Positions 1 through 12,229 of a stretch of DNA of 64,000 nucleotides are shown one piece after another (position 1 is the first letter of the stretch; the number at the start of each line of letters is the position of its first letter). The notes below the pieces were generated by a model, which was not told where the DNA came from, did not search any database, and worked only from the letters and a program-made list of their open reading frames with translations. The stretch is from Asterias amurensis (taxonomy: Eukaryota > Echinodermata > Asteroidea > Forcipulatida > Asteriidae): the NCBI RefSeq assembly GCF_032118995.1, contig NC_092665.1, positions 12,876,512-12,940,511 on the forward strand, given 5' to 3'. Made by a program: the position numbers and the translations under genes.

Positions 1-60
1 TTACATCCCATCCGAAGGACGAAGCAATTGTTAAGTGTCTTGCTTAAAGCCATTTTACAC
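1..60 (-). repeat. SINE fragment
   Basis: The first 50 bases match the central domain of the SINEs at 33180-33230 and 35830-35880 (ATCCCATCCGAAGGACGAAG). It runs off the window edge. Confidence 0.6.
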
Positions 61-713
61 TTTCGGTAAACAGTATTGTCCAAGTCCCACACTTCGTGTA
101 TCACAAGTTATATAAAACAACAAACCTGTGAAAATTTAGGCTCAATCGGTCATCGGAGTCGGGAGAAAATAACGGGAAAAACCCACTCCTGTTTACGCGC
201 GTTTCGCTGTGTTATCGCGTTTCGCCGCACTCTATGTTCACTGTTCACCTACATGCACATAATATCCACACCCTCGCATGCACACAACAACCACAGTTCG
301 TAGTACATCAGATGGTGGACTGTACTTTTACGGAAGAAGAAGACTCTACCACCCCCAGTAGTCTATTATAGTCGCTGTGTTTATTTTAAAGGAATACCCC
401 CGACCATCCATAGGTTTATCAAAGCGTCGGAGACCCCATACGGTAAACCGTTACTCCTCGTCGCTAGTGCTGAAAGTGGGACAGTGAGTATGTACGAAGT
501 CATCGACAGTAATGACCAAGAAAGAACTACCGGCACCAGCGACGGCTACACGGGTAAGTCTGTTCATGGAGGTAGGCCTACCACTTTTGTTCGACAATCG
601 ACGAGAGCTCACTGTTTATTTTCAAACCTCATGTGCCGGACATACCATTAGAGTCACTACCAAGTATACACATTACACTTTCCACTATAAAACAAGCAAT
701 GCAAACCTATTCG

Positions 714-1101
714 TTAAAGGCAGTGGACACTATTGGTAATTGTCAAAGACTAGCCTTCACAGTTGGTGTATCTCAACATATGCACAAAATAACAAACCTG
801 TGAAAATTTGAGCTCAATCGGTCATCGAAGTTGCGAGATAATAATGAAAGAAAAATAACCCTTCTCACACGAAGTTGTGTGCGTTTAGATGGTTGATTTC
901 GAGACCTCAAGTTCTAAACTTGAGGTCTCGGAATCAAATTCGTGGAAAATTACTTCTTTCTCGAAAACTATATGGCACTTCAGAGGGAGCCGTTTCTCAC
1001 AATGTTTTATACTATCAACCTCTCCCCATTACTTGTAATCAAGACAGGTTTTATGATAATAATTATTTTCAGAAATTACCAATAGTGTCCACTGCCTTTA
1101 A
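714..1101 (+). mobile_element. R1 MITE (TTAA-type, GGCAGTGGACACTATTGG ends)
   Basis: Starts TTAAAGGCAGTGGACACTAT and ends with the inverse, AGTGTCCACTGCCTTTAA. It has an internal palindrome around TTTCGAGACCTCA / TGAGGTCTCG. The TTAA at both ends suggests a piggyBac-type target site. This is the commonest repeat in the window. Confidence 0.8.
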
Positions 1102-1496
1102 ACCAGGCACACTGTCCATGCAAATGACTAAAAAATATTCACATTTTCCTTCTTCTTTTGTTTATAGGTGACATTAGTGTACATGATCATTAAGATGTTA
1201 TAAGCATGACAACTGTACGCCACAACCAGCTGTTGGAAAGGATCTCCAATTAATAATTGCACCTGGGAATTTTGCTCACAAATCTTCCATACAAAACCTG
1301 GGCACCGTTCGTTAAAAATTATAGACAACAATTTTGGATCCTTTGACCTTGGCTAAAAATGTCTTTAGTTATTAAACTTGGGCGGGAAACTCGAATTCTA
1401 TATCAACTCCACGTGTCTAAATTAGCAAGCTTACTAATACGTGTGTCCGTCCAACTTATTATTTCCGTTGTGTCTCGCAGCACACCCTCTCACTGC

Positions 1497-1845
1497 CCAT
1501 TAATGTTATCCATGGTCCAGTGTAATTTGAACTGCTTTACATCAGCTGCTCTGTTACATTACGGAAAAGGGTCGAAGGTCATGTTAGGAATACATACTTA
1601 TATAATTGTTTAGTTTATTATGAACGGTGCAAAACAAAACCTACTTTACAAAATGGTATCGAACATTTTTCGTTTTATCGGGTGTAATGTTATCCACGGT
1701 GAAGTGCAAGTTGAATCGGCAAGGCTATAATGTCACACTACAGAGCGTCGGGCGAAGGTCATGGTAGGAATAAATACTTATTTAATATCTTGGTTTATTT
1801 GTAAATGAATAGTACAAAACAAAACCGACTTTTTAAAAATGGCAG
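1497..1845. repeat. Diverged direct duplication, about 170-bp unit
   Basis: Blocks beginning with ATGTTATCCA(T/C)GGT at about 1504 and 1688 share a following series of motifs (GTCGAAGGTCATG / GGCGAAGGTCATG, TAGGAATA, GTACAAAACAAAACC). No gene is seen between 1.1 and 2.4 kb. Confidence 0.55.
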
Positions 1846-2491
1846 CAAGTCCACTATACTCCCGAGGATTTTAATAGAAAAGCATATTTATATATTAAGC
1901 AGATACGTTGGCTTCGATTATTAGCTATTGCACATGTTTTATTTTATTTAACGAATACACTGCGTAACAATTTTATGATTCATAGAGTGATTGATGGATA
2001 GTAAACTTTGATTTGGCACTGCTCACTTTTTTCGTAATTATTATCAAAAATAAACACCCTTTGGTTGAAGGAAATGCCTCTGTGGTGTCGAAAAAGTTAT
2101 TTATCAAATGACTTATTCCAAAAATAAATAAATATTGAGAATACAATGTAGTAGCCTTTCAAATTAAAGTTATGTATAGACGTTGTACTAAAACAGGCTT
2201 ACTGTAGGTGTTTTCATTATAACAATCGGAATACTTTATCAAGCAATTTATTTTGTATTTTTGTGTACTAAATCAAAAGGCCCAATCAAATCTCAATTAG
2301 GCCTAACTGTTACATTTTCTTCTCTTTTTTCGTCAGTTTTTTTTTCTCTTCTGCCTCTCCATACCTCCAAAACACCCGATGGATGCTAATAAAGCCATTT
2401 TGAGATATGGTGGACACACTCGTATATGACATAATTTATAAAGAATCATATTGTGTTGTGATATTTTGCAACTGAAATGAATTGTTTACTC

Positions 2492-2820
2492 TTAAAGACA
2501 GTGGACACTATTGGTAATTGTCAAAGACAAGTCTTCTCACTTGGTGTATCTCAACATATGCATAATATAACAAACCTGTGCAAATTTGAACTCAATTGGT
2601 CGTCGAAGTTGCGAGATAATAATGAAAGACAAAACACCCTTGCCACTCGATGTTGTGTGCATTTAGATGGTTGATTTCGAGACCTCAAATTCTAAATCTG
2701 ATGTCTCGAAATCGAATTCGAGGAAAATTACTTCTTTCTCGAAAACTATGTCACTTCAGAGGGAGCCGTTTCATCACCAAGTTAGGTTTTATGCTAATAA
2801 TTATTTTGAGTAATTACTTT
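2492..2820 (+). mobile_element. R1 MITE, 3'-truncated
   Basis: TTAAAGACAGTGGACACTAT start, internal palindrome, then loss of the right end after GAGTAATTAC. Confidence 0.7.
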
Positions 2821-3130
2821 TACCGTTATTATCTACTTATTTGTAATTTGACAGCAGTCTTGGGTGCTCCACACAGAAGGCTTTGTCCTTCTCTCGGATG
2901 ACACCCCTATAGTCTATCGCTTTGTATATTATGGTAAATTGAAAAGATTTTTTGTATGAATGGGAAAAAAGGAGAAAAAACAACAACAAACAAACAACCA
3001 TTTTGCTGAATTTGTCTGTATACACCTAAACAAAAACAGTGCAATCATAATAGTGTCCCCCACAGCTCAAAAAGGCTAATAATTAGCCCTGTTTTGTTGC
3101 ATATGGTAGTGAAATGAAAACAAAAACCTA

Positions 3131-6100
3131 TTACCATCGGTGGGCGCGATATTCTCCAAAGTATGGCCACACGGTGACGCTTTTCAGGAGGTCTGTCTTG
3201 AGGGTTCTTTTGGCAGCTGAGGCTAATACCTGCATGGTTAGAATTTAAAACACTGCGTGAGTCCCATTGTAGATCCCTCCCCCCCAACAGAAAACTGTGT
3301 AAACAAACTTATAGCGCCCTCTGTTGAATCATCCTCCTTCAGTCCATGTTTAAAGACACTGGACACTATTGGTTATTGTCAAAGACCAGTCTTATGCATA
3401 AATTAATAACAAACCTGTGAAAATTTGAACTCAATCGATCGAAAGAAACCACACCCTTGTCACACGAAGTTGTGTGCGTTTAGATGGTTGATTTCGAGAC
3501 CTCACATTCTAAATCTGGGGTCTCGAAATCAAATTCGTGGAAAATTACTTCTTTCTCGAAAACTATGTCACTTCAGAGGGAGCCGTTTCTCACAATGTTT
3601 ATACCATCAACATCTCCCCAGTACTCGTCACCAAGTAAGGTTTCATGCTAATAATTGTTTTGAGTAATTTCCAATAGTGTCCACTGCCTTTAATTTCCAA
3701 TTGTAGTGTACAGAATCTCTGATGGACAGCTTTTCATATGACACTATAGACTAATGCCACCATACTATACTTAAAAACACACTGTTCGTGCATTTATTAG
3801 CCATTTATGACATTGGCTTACCTCTATTTTGTCCTCCTTGTACATGAAACAAACGTTGTTCGTCGGATTTGCCGGGTCCAAAACGATTGGGCTGTGGGGG
3901 GGGGGGGGGTACACGTCATAAGTTAAAGAGCATGATTGTAGTAAATAAAAACAGACTGTGCCAATTCTCATGAGCATTGTGCAAGTACTAAATTGCATTC
4001 ATGATCACTGAAGGTGGTACCCGAGGTCAAACGAATAAGCAGCAGAGTGCGTGTTCGGCGCCTTAATTCCATAGGATTCAAGCCTTGTGAGTGGTGTTTC
4101 TGGGTACTAGACTTACTCAGTCGTGCTGTTTTCATGTTAATGATGTTACTTAGTACTTAGCGAAACCAGCAAAGAACTCGTGAACCCATTATTAGGTTGA
4201 CAGGGTCCCTGAAACTTATTTCTTAATGTTAATTAAAATGTCCATATTCATGAGGAAAAGCGTGATGTTTTTGGCCAGGCAGAATCCCAATTCTTTTTTT
4301 AAAGGCACTGGACACCTTTTGTTATTGTCAAAGACCAGTATTTTCACTTGACATGTATCCCAAACATATGCAATTTACACTCTTAGTCATCGAAGTTGTA
4401 AGCGAGCAAAGAAAGAAACGAAAAGAACACCCTTGTTGCACAAAAATTGTGTGCTTTCAGATGCCTATAACAAAAAGGCTTCGGGCCTGAAGTCTTTTTA
4501 ATATTAATATCGAGTAAGAAAAAACCTCTTTCTCTAAAACGATGTTACTTTAGAGGGAGACGTTTCTCACAGTGTTTTATACTTTCAGCAGCTTCATTAC
4601 TCGTTACCAAGTAAGTGTTTGTGCTTATAATTATTTTGAGTAGTTGACAATAGTGTCCAGTGCCTTTAAAGCCACTGGACCCTTTCGGTTTAGAAAAAAA
4701 AATAAAAGTTCACAGATTTACAAATAACTTACAGGGTTTACAGAAGGCAATGGTGAAAGACTTCTCTTGAAATACTTTACTTTTTGAGAAAACAGCAAAA
4801 CAATATAAATTCTCGTTAACGAGAATTACGGATTTATTTTTAACACATGTCATGACACGGCGAAACGCGCGGAAACAAGGGTGGCGTTTCCGTTGTTTTC
4901 TCCCGACTCCGATGACCGATTGAGCCTAAATTTTCACAGGTTTGTTATTTGTTAAAGAAGTTGTGGTACACAAAGTGTGGGCCTTGGACAACACTGTTTA
5001 CCGAAAGGGCCCAATGGCTTTAACGCTCAATCAACTCAGTAAAGTTCACCTTGCCATTTTGAGTTTCCTGATAATAGTTTTTTCGAGTTGATCATCACTG
5101 TGCATGTATTTCCAAGAAACACGCAGCTCATCCAGAAAAAAAATGGGATCTTATTTTGACGCTCAACACTTTAGTTTACCTTTTCATGTCGAGTTTCCTG
5201 ATAATAATTTCGTTGAGCTGATAATCGACACCGGACATGTAGCTCCAATAAACACGCAGCCTGTCCAGCTTGGTCAGAACTTTCAAGACGCTCCTCAAAC
5301 CCTGGGCTTTATCAAGATAACTTGGCTTCCCTGCCTTCTCCCACCGGTAGATGGTGATCAACTCCAGAGGGTATGACTTCTGGAGATACTTTGGGAGGAA
5401 TCTAGACGCCCAATACTTCACCAGGCGTATTAACTCCTTCACGTAGCCGGGTTGTTCCTTAACAAACTGCTTTCGGTACTGAACGAATGATGCAGAATAA
5501 AGCTGTCTTGTTCCATTGCCGCAGTCTAGCATAGTCAGAAAGAGTTTGCGATACGCTGAAGGAAGAAGTAAGAATCAGAAAGAAACACGGTTGGACGCCT
5601 GTTTCTGAAGATGATAGCATTATTTAAACTAAAAAACATTGCATGGCCGATTAAGCTGATCGTGGCGTTGTTGGAATGCAGGGATTAGGGGACACATGTC
5701 TTCGGTTTGGGCGCTTTTGGTCCTATGAAATATTGTTGGAGTTTAAAAGAAGTTTTAAAAATAAGATAATTCAAATTATCTATATAAAAAAAACCTTGAA
5801 AGTATGTTGTTTTTCTTTTATTTCGTGAACACACACGGTCTGCCATTTTGCAAAGAACCACATTTTTGACTCCACAAAAAAAGAATTATCACCCAAAATC
5901 AGAAAGTTTTTCTTATTACTGTGTTCTCGTTTAACTTACACCTCTGAAATTTTGGAACGTTATCCGTTGTAGGAAGAAGATCGACGTCTATCCATCGACT
6001 GCCTACTTGTATCTTAAAATTCAGCAAGTATTCATCGGATCGTATGATTTGGACGTTCTGCACACCTCGCAAAGTTGATGTTAGATCGGCAATTATTCCA

Positions 6101-7756
6101 GACAAAGTTTCCTTATATTCTTCTTTTTCAATCTTTGAGATGGGTTCCAGATATGGTTGGCTGACGAATGCAACCAGATCCACGTCCGATAGATCTTTTA
6201 CCATAGTACCCTTTCCGAGCGATCCACCCTGCGAATGATAAAAAACATCTGATCACAGGAACTACAGACTATAGACCTACCCAAATTATACCCAATTACA
6301 TAGAGCTGCTTAAAGACAGTGTACACTATTGGTAATTGTCAAAGACCAGTCTTCTCACTTGGTGTATCTCAACATGTGCATAAAATAACAAACCTGTGAA
6401 AATTTGAGCTCAATTGGTCGTCGGAGTTGCGAGATAACTATGAAAGAAAAAACACCCTTGTCACACGAAGTTGTGTGCTTTCAGATGCTTGATTTCGAGA
6501 CCTCAAATTCTAAACATGAGGTCTCGAAATCAAACTCGTGGAAAATTACTTCTTTCTCGAAAACTACGTCACTTCAGAGGGAGCCGTTTCTCACAATGTT
6601 TTATACTATCAACATCTCCCCATTACTCGTTACCAAATGGAGATTTATGCTGATAATTGTTTTGAGTAATTACCAATAGTGTCCACTGCCTTTAAGCACA
6701 AAAAGTAGCTAAACGAAACAAAATGATAACAACGATAAACGCCTTACGCAGATCCTCAAAGCGCTTTACAAAAACAGTAAACATTACAATAAAGGGACAT
6801 GTTGCCTTGGACCGGGCGTGTTGGTCTATGAAACGCGTTTGAAAACAGTTTGTTATAAAATACAGATGCTTGGAAAGATGTTTTAAAAATATAATATAAT
6901 GATCCACACACAAAATGCCTCGAAATTGCACGGTTTTCCTTATAAATACGTCGTGAACTTACACGGCGCGCCATTTTGTTGAGTCAATTTTTTGGCCGAC
7001 CGTGTTAGTTCGCAAAATAAAAGGAAAACCACGCACTTTCGAGGCATATTTGTGTGGATCATTATATTCTACTTTTAAAACATCTTTCTAACCATATATG
7101 CATTTTCTAACAAACGGTTTCAAACACTTTGCAATGTATAGACCAACTCGACCGATCCAAGGCAACGTGTCTCTTTAAAAGTAGACCTGCAAAGAATAAA
7201 AACCATAATAAACTAATGATGCTTACTAGCACACGGTTACCACCCAAAATACCAACCAAAATCATCATGTATCATCTGTGGCTGGATCCTACTCATGTTT
7301 GCTTAGCAGAAATTAAGCTATATGAAATTGCGCCTGGGTGATAGCCAAAAAGAAACATACTGTGTGTACTTAATAATAATAATATTAAACAATAATAAAG
7401 CGCCTTATGCATGGGATGGCCTCAAAGCGCTTTACACAATATAATAAAAATCAGCGAAAGGACATCAACAAAAATGTTCTCACCTTGACAACTTTATAAA
7501 CATGAAAGGCGAGAATGTTTTCAGAGCAACGGCAGTAAATGTGTTGGACCACACTGTCAATTGCTGATTTGCAGTCCTTTGCGAAGGCGTTCGTCCCATG
7601 TTGTATATTCTCGCTAAACCAATTCCCTAGTTCATGCTGAGGCAAACACCAGGGCTCGTAATTCTCCTCACCCGGGTTGATATGGACAACCACCGACGAA
7701 CATTCAGGCGAATTCGAGGTTTCGCCATTGAAAATACGTGACAATATCCTGCCCAT
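3131..7756 (-). CDS. OAS: OAS copy 1: 2'-5'-oligoadenylate synthetase, 5 coding exons, 368 aa
   Basis: Predicted dsRNA-activated nucleotidyltransferase making 2'-5'-linked oligoadenylates. Coding exons in transcript order are 7484-7756, 5940-6228, 5180-5555, 3822-3891 and 3131-3229, with phases 0, 1, 2, 0 agreeing throughout. Residues 92-99 are the P-loop GGSLGKGT; SDVD supplies D106 and D108, and VDLLPTT supplies D174, so the catalytic triad is intact. Exon 3 carries the family segment ELIRLVKYW and LELITIYRWEKAG; exon 4 reads PIVLDPANPTNN, the OAS1_C signature. The C-terminus runs about ten residues past the other copies, ending AHRW. The start MGRILSRIF fits an N-myristoylation site (Gly2, Ser6, Arg7). 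A CACAG acceptor at 7771-7772 leaves 14 nt of 5' UTR before this ATG, so an upstream non-coding exon is expected. The acceptor of exon 4 is preceded by a run of about 14 C. Family assignment is sure; function in this animal is inferred. Confidence 0.9.
3350..3693 (+). mobile_element. R1 MITE
   Basis: Complete copy bounded by TTAA, 120 bp upstream of the final exon of OAS copy 1, in its intron 4. Confidence 0.75.
4299..4669 (+). mobile_element. R1-related MITE (GGCACTGGACACC variant)
   Basis: Ends TTAAAGGCACTGGACACC and GTGTCCAGTGCCTTTAA; the interior is more diverged and lacks the exact central palindrome. In intron 3 of OAS copy 1. Confidence 0.65.
4666..5023. mobile_element. TTAA-type MITE (GCCACTGGACCCTTTCGGT ends)
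   Basis: Inverted ends TTAAAGCCACTGGACCCTTT and AAAGGGCCCAATGGCTTTAA. It shares a TTAA with the preceding element. Its right half matches bases 60-200 of the window in inverted orientation, a fragment of the same family. Confidence 0.6.
6310..6695 (+). mobile_element. R1 MITE in intron 1 of OAS copy 1
   Basis: TTAAAGACAGTGTACACTAT at the left end and TAGTGTCCACTGCCTTTAA at the right end; full internal structure. Confidence 0.75.
6795..7180. mobile_element. Foldback MITE (CATGTTGCCTTGGA...TCCAAGGCAACGTG)
   Basis: Long inverted arms around a CGCGCCATTTTGT centre in intron 1 of OAS copy 1. Related elements are at 5700-5880, 15340-15560, 34040-34290, 42350-42540 and 48000-48216; several lie at the same intron of paralogous OAS genes and were probably copied with them. 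Confidence 0.55.
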
Positions 7757-7966
7757 ATTTTGTTTTCAATCTGTGCGGACGAAGTTTAAAAAAATAAAAC
7801 ATTGGGAATAATAATAGATGTTAAATTTGCATCGTGGATAAAGAATATTATTTTGGTTTTTACCTATAACACCGATGTGTGTCAGCACTGTATACTTATA
7901 ACCTGAGTCCTGTGAAAACAATATCATTACTACAAGCATTCTCGGTGGGATTTAACATATTTTATA

Positions 7967-8193
7967 GGGTGTGTCGTTTAGCTTCCCTTGGTCGACCCCG
8001 TTCTGACCCGGTACTTCGAATAGCTTTGACGGGGCTTAACCGGGTCAGCCCCCAGTGCCCTGCTTGTGGTGTGGGTCACTTGGGGGTGACCTGAGGTGCA
8101 TGCCGTCACCACGAGAGGGCGAGTGTGATCGTCCAATTAGCTCTTGTCAGGGGCTCACCCGGGGTCGACCCAGGGAAGCTTATCGAACGCACC
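7967..8193. mobile_element. MITE with GGTGCGTTCGATTAGC-type ends
   Basis: Inverted ends of about 30 bp, GGTGTGTCGTTTAGCTTCCC and GGGAAGCTTATCGAACGCACC. The GC-rich interior repeats GGGTCGACCC and GGGTCAGCCCC. Relatives are at 29760, 36005 and 46010. Confidence 0.65.
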
Positions 8194-8454
8194 AAAAGAT
8201 CGTTGTGGTACCCGCTGCCAAATTATTTATCTCGATACAAATGTAATGGTTATTATTGAAATCAACAATAATTTGTAAGCAAACGATTACGTTATTTTCA
8301 AATTGGTATAATCTGAATGAGATGTGTTTATAGCTTAACACAGGCTCACTCGAGTTCTTAAACATAGTTATTCGTCCACATTATTGTCAAGTCCAACAAT
8401 AATGAAGGAAGTTCTTCAAAGTGTTTAGTTTATAGGATTCGAACTGCCTCTAGC

Positions 8455-8545
8455 TACTGGCAATCTCGGTATTCTAGTTTATACGACACTGCTCTAGAAT
8501 TGCAAGGGTCGTTGGTTCGAATCCCACTCGAGTAATATGCATGTG
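8455..8545 (+). repeat. tRNA-derived SINE-like repeat
   Basis: Contains TTGGTTCGAATCCCACTCGAG, a Pol III B box, with an A-box-like sequence 50 bp upstream. The anticodon arm does not pair well, so this is not a functional tRNA. Its duplicate is at 20928-21005. Confidence 0.55.
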
Positions 8546-8997
8546 ATATGTTATTTTTTACAGGACTCGGGAATGGACTGAGTAAACAGTGCTAACACAT
8601 ATCTGTGTATGGGTTAAAGCTAGCCCTACATAGGACTCTTCCTCTGTACACTGTAGTAAAATACGAAAGTATAAGGCCGCCATGGTTAGGGTTAAACCCA
8701 GAGTTAACATTAAAACATTGGGATTTGTGACACATCTCAAGCAAGCCGGGCAAATGTTAAATTATTTCCCTTAGTACACCCACGATATACACCAGAGTTC
8801 AAAAATGCAACGAGACAAAAATAACAACTTAACTATTGTTAAAACACACACGCATCCCCTATCAGCGACAATAGCAAAGCATGCTAATTCACAAATCGAT
8901 CTCATTGGGGGGGGGGGGGGGGGAGCACAACATGTCGTTCTTTGTGTTTACAACATGGAGTTATAGAAATGTGTGCATACAGATTCAGGTACCACCT

Positions 8998-9190
8998 TTA
9001 AAGGCAGTAGACACTATTGGTAATTACTCAAAATAATTTATTAGCAACAAACCTTACTTGATAACGAGTAATGCAGAGCTATTTATAGTATAAAACATTG
9101 TGGGAAACAGCTCCCTCTGAGAAGTAACATAATTTTCAAAAACGAAGCAATTTCTCACTAAAATATTTGAATTTGATTTCGAGACCTCAG
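8998..9190 (-). mobile_element. R1 MITE fragment
   Basis: One TTAAAGGCAGTAGACACTAT end and about 190 bp of interior, truncated at the internal palindrome. The partner fragment is at 27993-28190. Confidence 0.65.
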
Positions 9191-9335
9191 TAGATTTTGT
9201 GGTCCCGAAATGAAGCACAAATCGAATGCACCCACAGACCTTTAAATCTGCATGAAACAGCTGCTTGCACCAATGGCTTTGTATCAGAGCCATACCTTCC
9301 TCCATTGTATAACAAAGCCAAATGGTCCAACGACA

Positions 9336-9935
9336 TTAAAAGCACTGAACACCTTTGGTTATTGTCGAAGACCAGGGCCCAATTTCATAGAGCTGCTTAA
9401 GTAAACAATTTTGCTTAAGCAAAAATTTCATTGCTTAGTAAAATCAGATTACCGGCCAAGACTCCACTCAATTGTAATGCTAAGTAAACAACAGCTTAAT
9501 ACTAGTCATAAGCAATGTATATGGCAGGACATTTTGGCCAGTAACATGTGTAAAATAAGCGAGCTATTTTCGTGCTTAAGCAAATTTTTTGCTTAAGCAG
9601 CTCTATGAAATTGGCCCCAGTATTTCCACTCTCTCGGTTTATCCCAACATACACACAACCTGTAACAATTCATTTGGGCTCAATTATTGGTCTTCGAAAA
9701 AGCAAACAAATAATGGAAGAAAAGACACCCTTGTTGCACAATGTGTGTGTGTGTGTGTTTTTGTATATGCCAGAAAAATGCGTCAGTTCAGGCCTAAAGT
9801 CTTTCTAAGATTCAAATATTTTAGTGAGAAAATTAACTCAAAAACAACTCCGTTACATGTACTTCCCAGAGGGAGTCGTTTCTCACAATGATGTATACGT
9901 TACCATGTTTGAGTACCAAACGTGTACAGTGCCTT
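9336..9935 (+). mobile_element. R1-related MITE with nested foldback MITE
   Basis: The outer element begins TTAAAAGCACTGAACACC and decays near 9935. A second palindromic element (9375-9618, ends GGGCCCAATTTCATAGAGCT and AGCTCTATGAAATTGGCCCC) is inserted within it. Confidence 0.55.
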
Positions 9936-10084
9936 CGATTTGCCATTTTGAGGTATGGTTGATAGTGGCACTAGGTTTGGGTAATAGAGAAAGGACCACA
10001 TTTCGCTATGGTTCGATGTGGTAAAAATGCCTACACGGACACAGGGGGGGGGGGGGGGATATCCACGAGTTCACAATAGTATGC

Positions 10085-10430
10085 AGTCGTGGAAGTGGAC
10101 CAACTTACCTGAAAGATCTACTCTAATCACTCCAAATACTCCTACTAGAAACCTCCGTTCTGCTAGCAAGGACGCCCTTATGTTACCCGTATGTTGTCAC
10201 CAACATTGCGTATGGTCAACGTGGTTTTCAGTTGCTGCACCTCATTTTATGGAACAATCTCCCTCTACATACCAAACAAGCCACCACTATCTCAAGTTCC
10301 AAGACTCTTCTCAAAACGTTTCTGTTCAATTCATCATACTTATTATTCTTCTGTTCCTCTGAGCGCATAGAGACTTTCTTTCTTTTGGAGGTGTTAGAGG
10401 CGCTGTAGAAATGTAGGTGTGATTTATTAT
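10085..10430 (+). mobile_element. LINE 3'-end fragment
   Basis: Matches the 3' end of the LINE at 17845-18150 (CTTACCTGAAAGATCTACT through GAGCGCATAGAGACTTTC). Frame-shifted and non-functional. Its duplicate is at 28290-28640; both are preceded by a G tract. Confidence 0.75.
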
Positions 10431-10542
10431 CGTCTACCCGGAAGTGAGAAAGTCAAGTAGGCTAATACGAGCTACGATTATTCAACTCTAACTGGTTACT
10501 TTCACAAATATTTACTAATACAATTTTAACTGTCAAACTTAC

Positions 10543-10830
10543 TCAAGTATTAGGAGACTGTAGAAACTCTTCTCTTTAACATCCTTCGGCGGCAACTGCA
10601 GCTAGTTTTTCTTCTAAAGGCGTAAGCTACTAATAAATTACCGAACCAAATAAGAGACACTCGTCGTCCTATGTGAACCTAAACACGTCGAACACGATGG
10701 TTTGTCCCTTGTGTTCGCTGCCGCTTTGTCATACGGCGTACCAGGCAAAGGAATTTAAAAGTGCCCGAATGAGCTAAAGGGAATTCCCCCTATGTGAAAT
10801 CGCGCACGGGAGCCCTTGACCTTCTCTTAA
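10543..10830 (-). promoter_or_regulatory. Promoter/5' UTR block of OAS copy 1 with NF-kB-type site
   Basis: On the minus strand this block ends in CTTGA|GTAAGTT (donor at 10537-10542), so it looks like a non-coding first exon about 2.8 kb upstream of the copy 1 coding exon, whose acceptor is at 7771-7772. It holds GGGAATTCCC at 10779-10788, a palindromic kB consensus, next to TATGTGAAATC at 10791-10801, a degenerate form of the GATGAGAAATC motif seen at the other copies. The block has relatives before copies 2, 3 and 4. Confidence 0.55.
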
Positions 10831-11044
10831 ACGTCAATAGCTTTCCGTGTACCAACTGGATCGGTGTGTGCGTGTGTGTGTGTAACGGGGTTTTTTACAC
10901 TCGTGGTAGACTTGTGTACAAGTCGTTATTAGACGTCCATGCAACAGTCACAGTGCGATTATACACTCATGCAACTTTGGGATTGAGGATGACTGTGTGT
11001 ACCCTTGGTGTACCGTCCCCGCAACTAGACCACACCACAATTAC

Positions 11045-11125
11045 CAGGCAATCTCGGCAGTCCAGTTGGTAAGACACTGCTCTAGAATTGCAAAGGTCGA
11101 GGGTTCGAATCCCACTCAAGGAATA
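11045..11125 (+). repeat. tRNA-derived SINE-like repeat
   Basis: AGTCCAGTTGGTAAGACACT resembles an A box and GAGGGTTCGAATCCC is a B box. The duplicate is at 29325-29403. Followed by a GT-rich microsatellite (11220-11236). Confidence 0.5.
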
Positions 11126-11661
11126 TGTCTGTGACATTGTTCACATGACTCGTCAGTGCTAACACACGAGAATGGAACTTGAATCAAGTCTAGGGCTGTG
11201 GGTGGTGGCTGACACTTGATGTGTGTGTGTGTGGGGGGGAGACATTTAAGTATCACGTGATAGCTATAATCGAACTCTCTCGTGTAGTTTTACTCACTCT
11301 CTCTGTAGTTTTACTCAATCGTGTAAGCCTAATCCAACACACCCAATGATGCGGGTTTTTCGCAACCCTGATGATTTTTATTTTATTTCCCATTTCATCA
11401 ATCAGGACCAAGATGTTCGTTCGACCATGGGGAATGGGTGGGGCGTGCTTTATGGGGAGGGGTTTGAATGTGGGTGGATCAAAAGTGCAATCAATTGTTT
11501 TCGAAAATGATTTAGAGGGGAAGACATTACTATTTCTAAGGAACGAAATACTGTTTTGAGGAAATAAAATGATTTTTTATTTTTGTGTATTGCCTTTCTG
11601 CTTAATGGCCCCATACTTCAAACAAATCCTCAGACGAAATCATTATTCATTTTAAGAAAGT

Positions 11662-12044
11662 TTAAAGGCACTGGACACTTATTGGTAATTCCTCAAAATA
11701 ATTATTAGCTTACAAAAGGAGTAATGGGGAGAAGTTAATAGTATAAAACACTGTGAGAAACGGCTCCCTCTGAGTAACGTAGTTTTCGAGAAAGAAGTAA
11801 TTTTCCACAAATTTGATTTCGAGACCTCATTAAGAGGTCTCGAAATCAAATTTGTGGAAAATTACTTCTTGAGGTCTCGAAATCAAGCATCTGAAAGCAC
11901 GTGTTTTTTTCTTTCATTATTATCTCGCAACTTCGATGACCGATTGAGCTCAAATTTTCACAGGTTTGTTATTTTATGCATGTTGTGATACAGCAAGTGA
12001 GAAGACTGGTCTTTGAAAATTAGCATTCGTGTCCGTGTCTTTAA
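11662..12044 (-). mobile_element. R1 MITE, inverted
   Basis: TTAA at both ends, interior in reverse orientation. The central palindrome carries an extra copy of GAGGTCTCGAAATCAA absent from the partner at 30769-31098. Confidence 0.7.
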
Positions 12045-12229
12045 ACTTGTTTAGGCCCTATCTATTTTTGTTTGTGGTTAAGTGTCACGACTCACGGACC
12101 CACACTCTGCTGAACAGATTCACCAGAGCCTGAGTTCGGTGTTCTTCACAGCACGGCCACGACTCCCTTAATCACGAAGATATACGCATAAACCTACGAC
12201 TAGATTATAATAATGAACATACACTCTAA

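Noticed and set aside
8455-8545. Functional tRNA gene (also 11045, 20928, 29325, 33240)
   Set aside because: B boxes are good, but the anticodon and acceptor stems do not pair and the copies sit in repeated contexts. They are treated as tRNA-derived SINE sequence.
11371-11559. 62-codon frame conserved at 30478-30666
   Set aside because: The similarity is explained by the 7-kb segmental duplication. Both copies also share non-coding flanks, so there is no sign of coding constraint.
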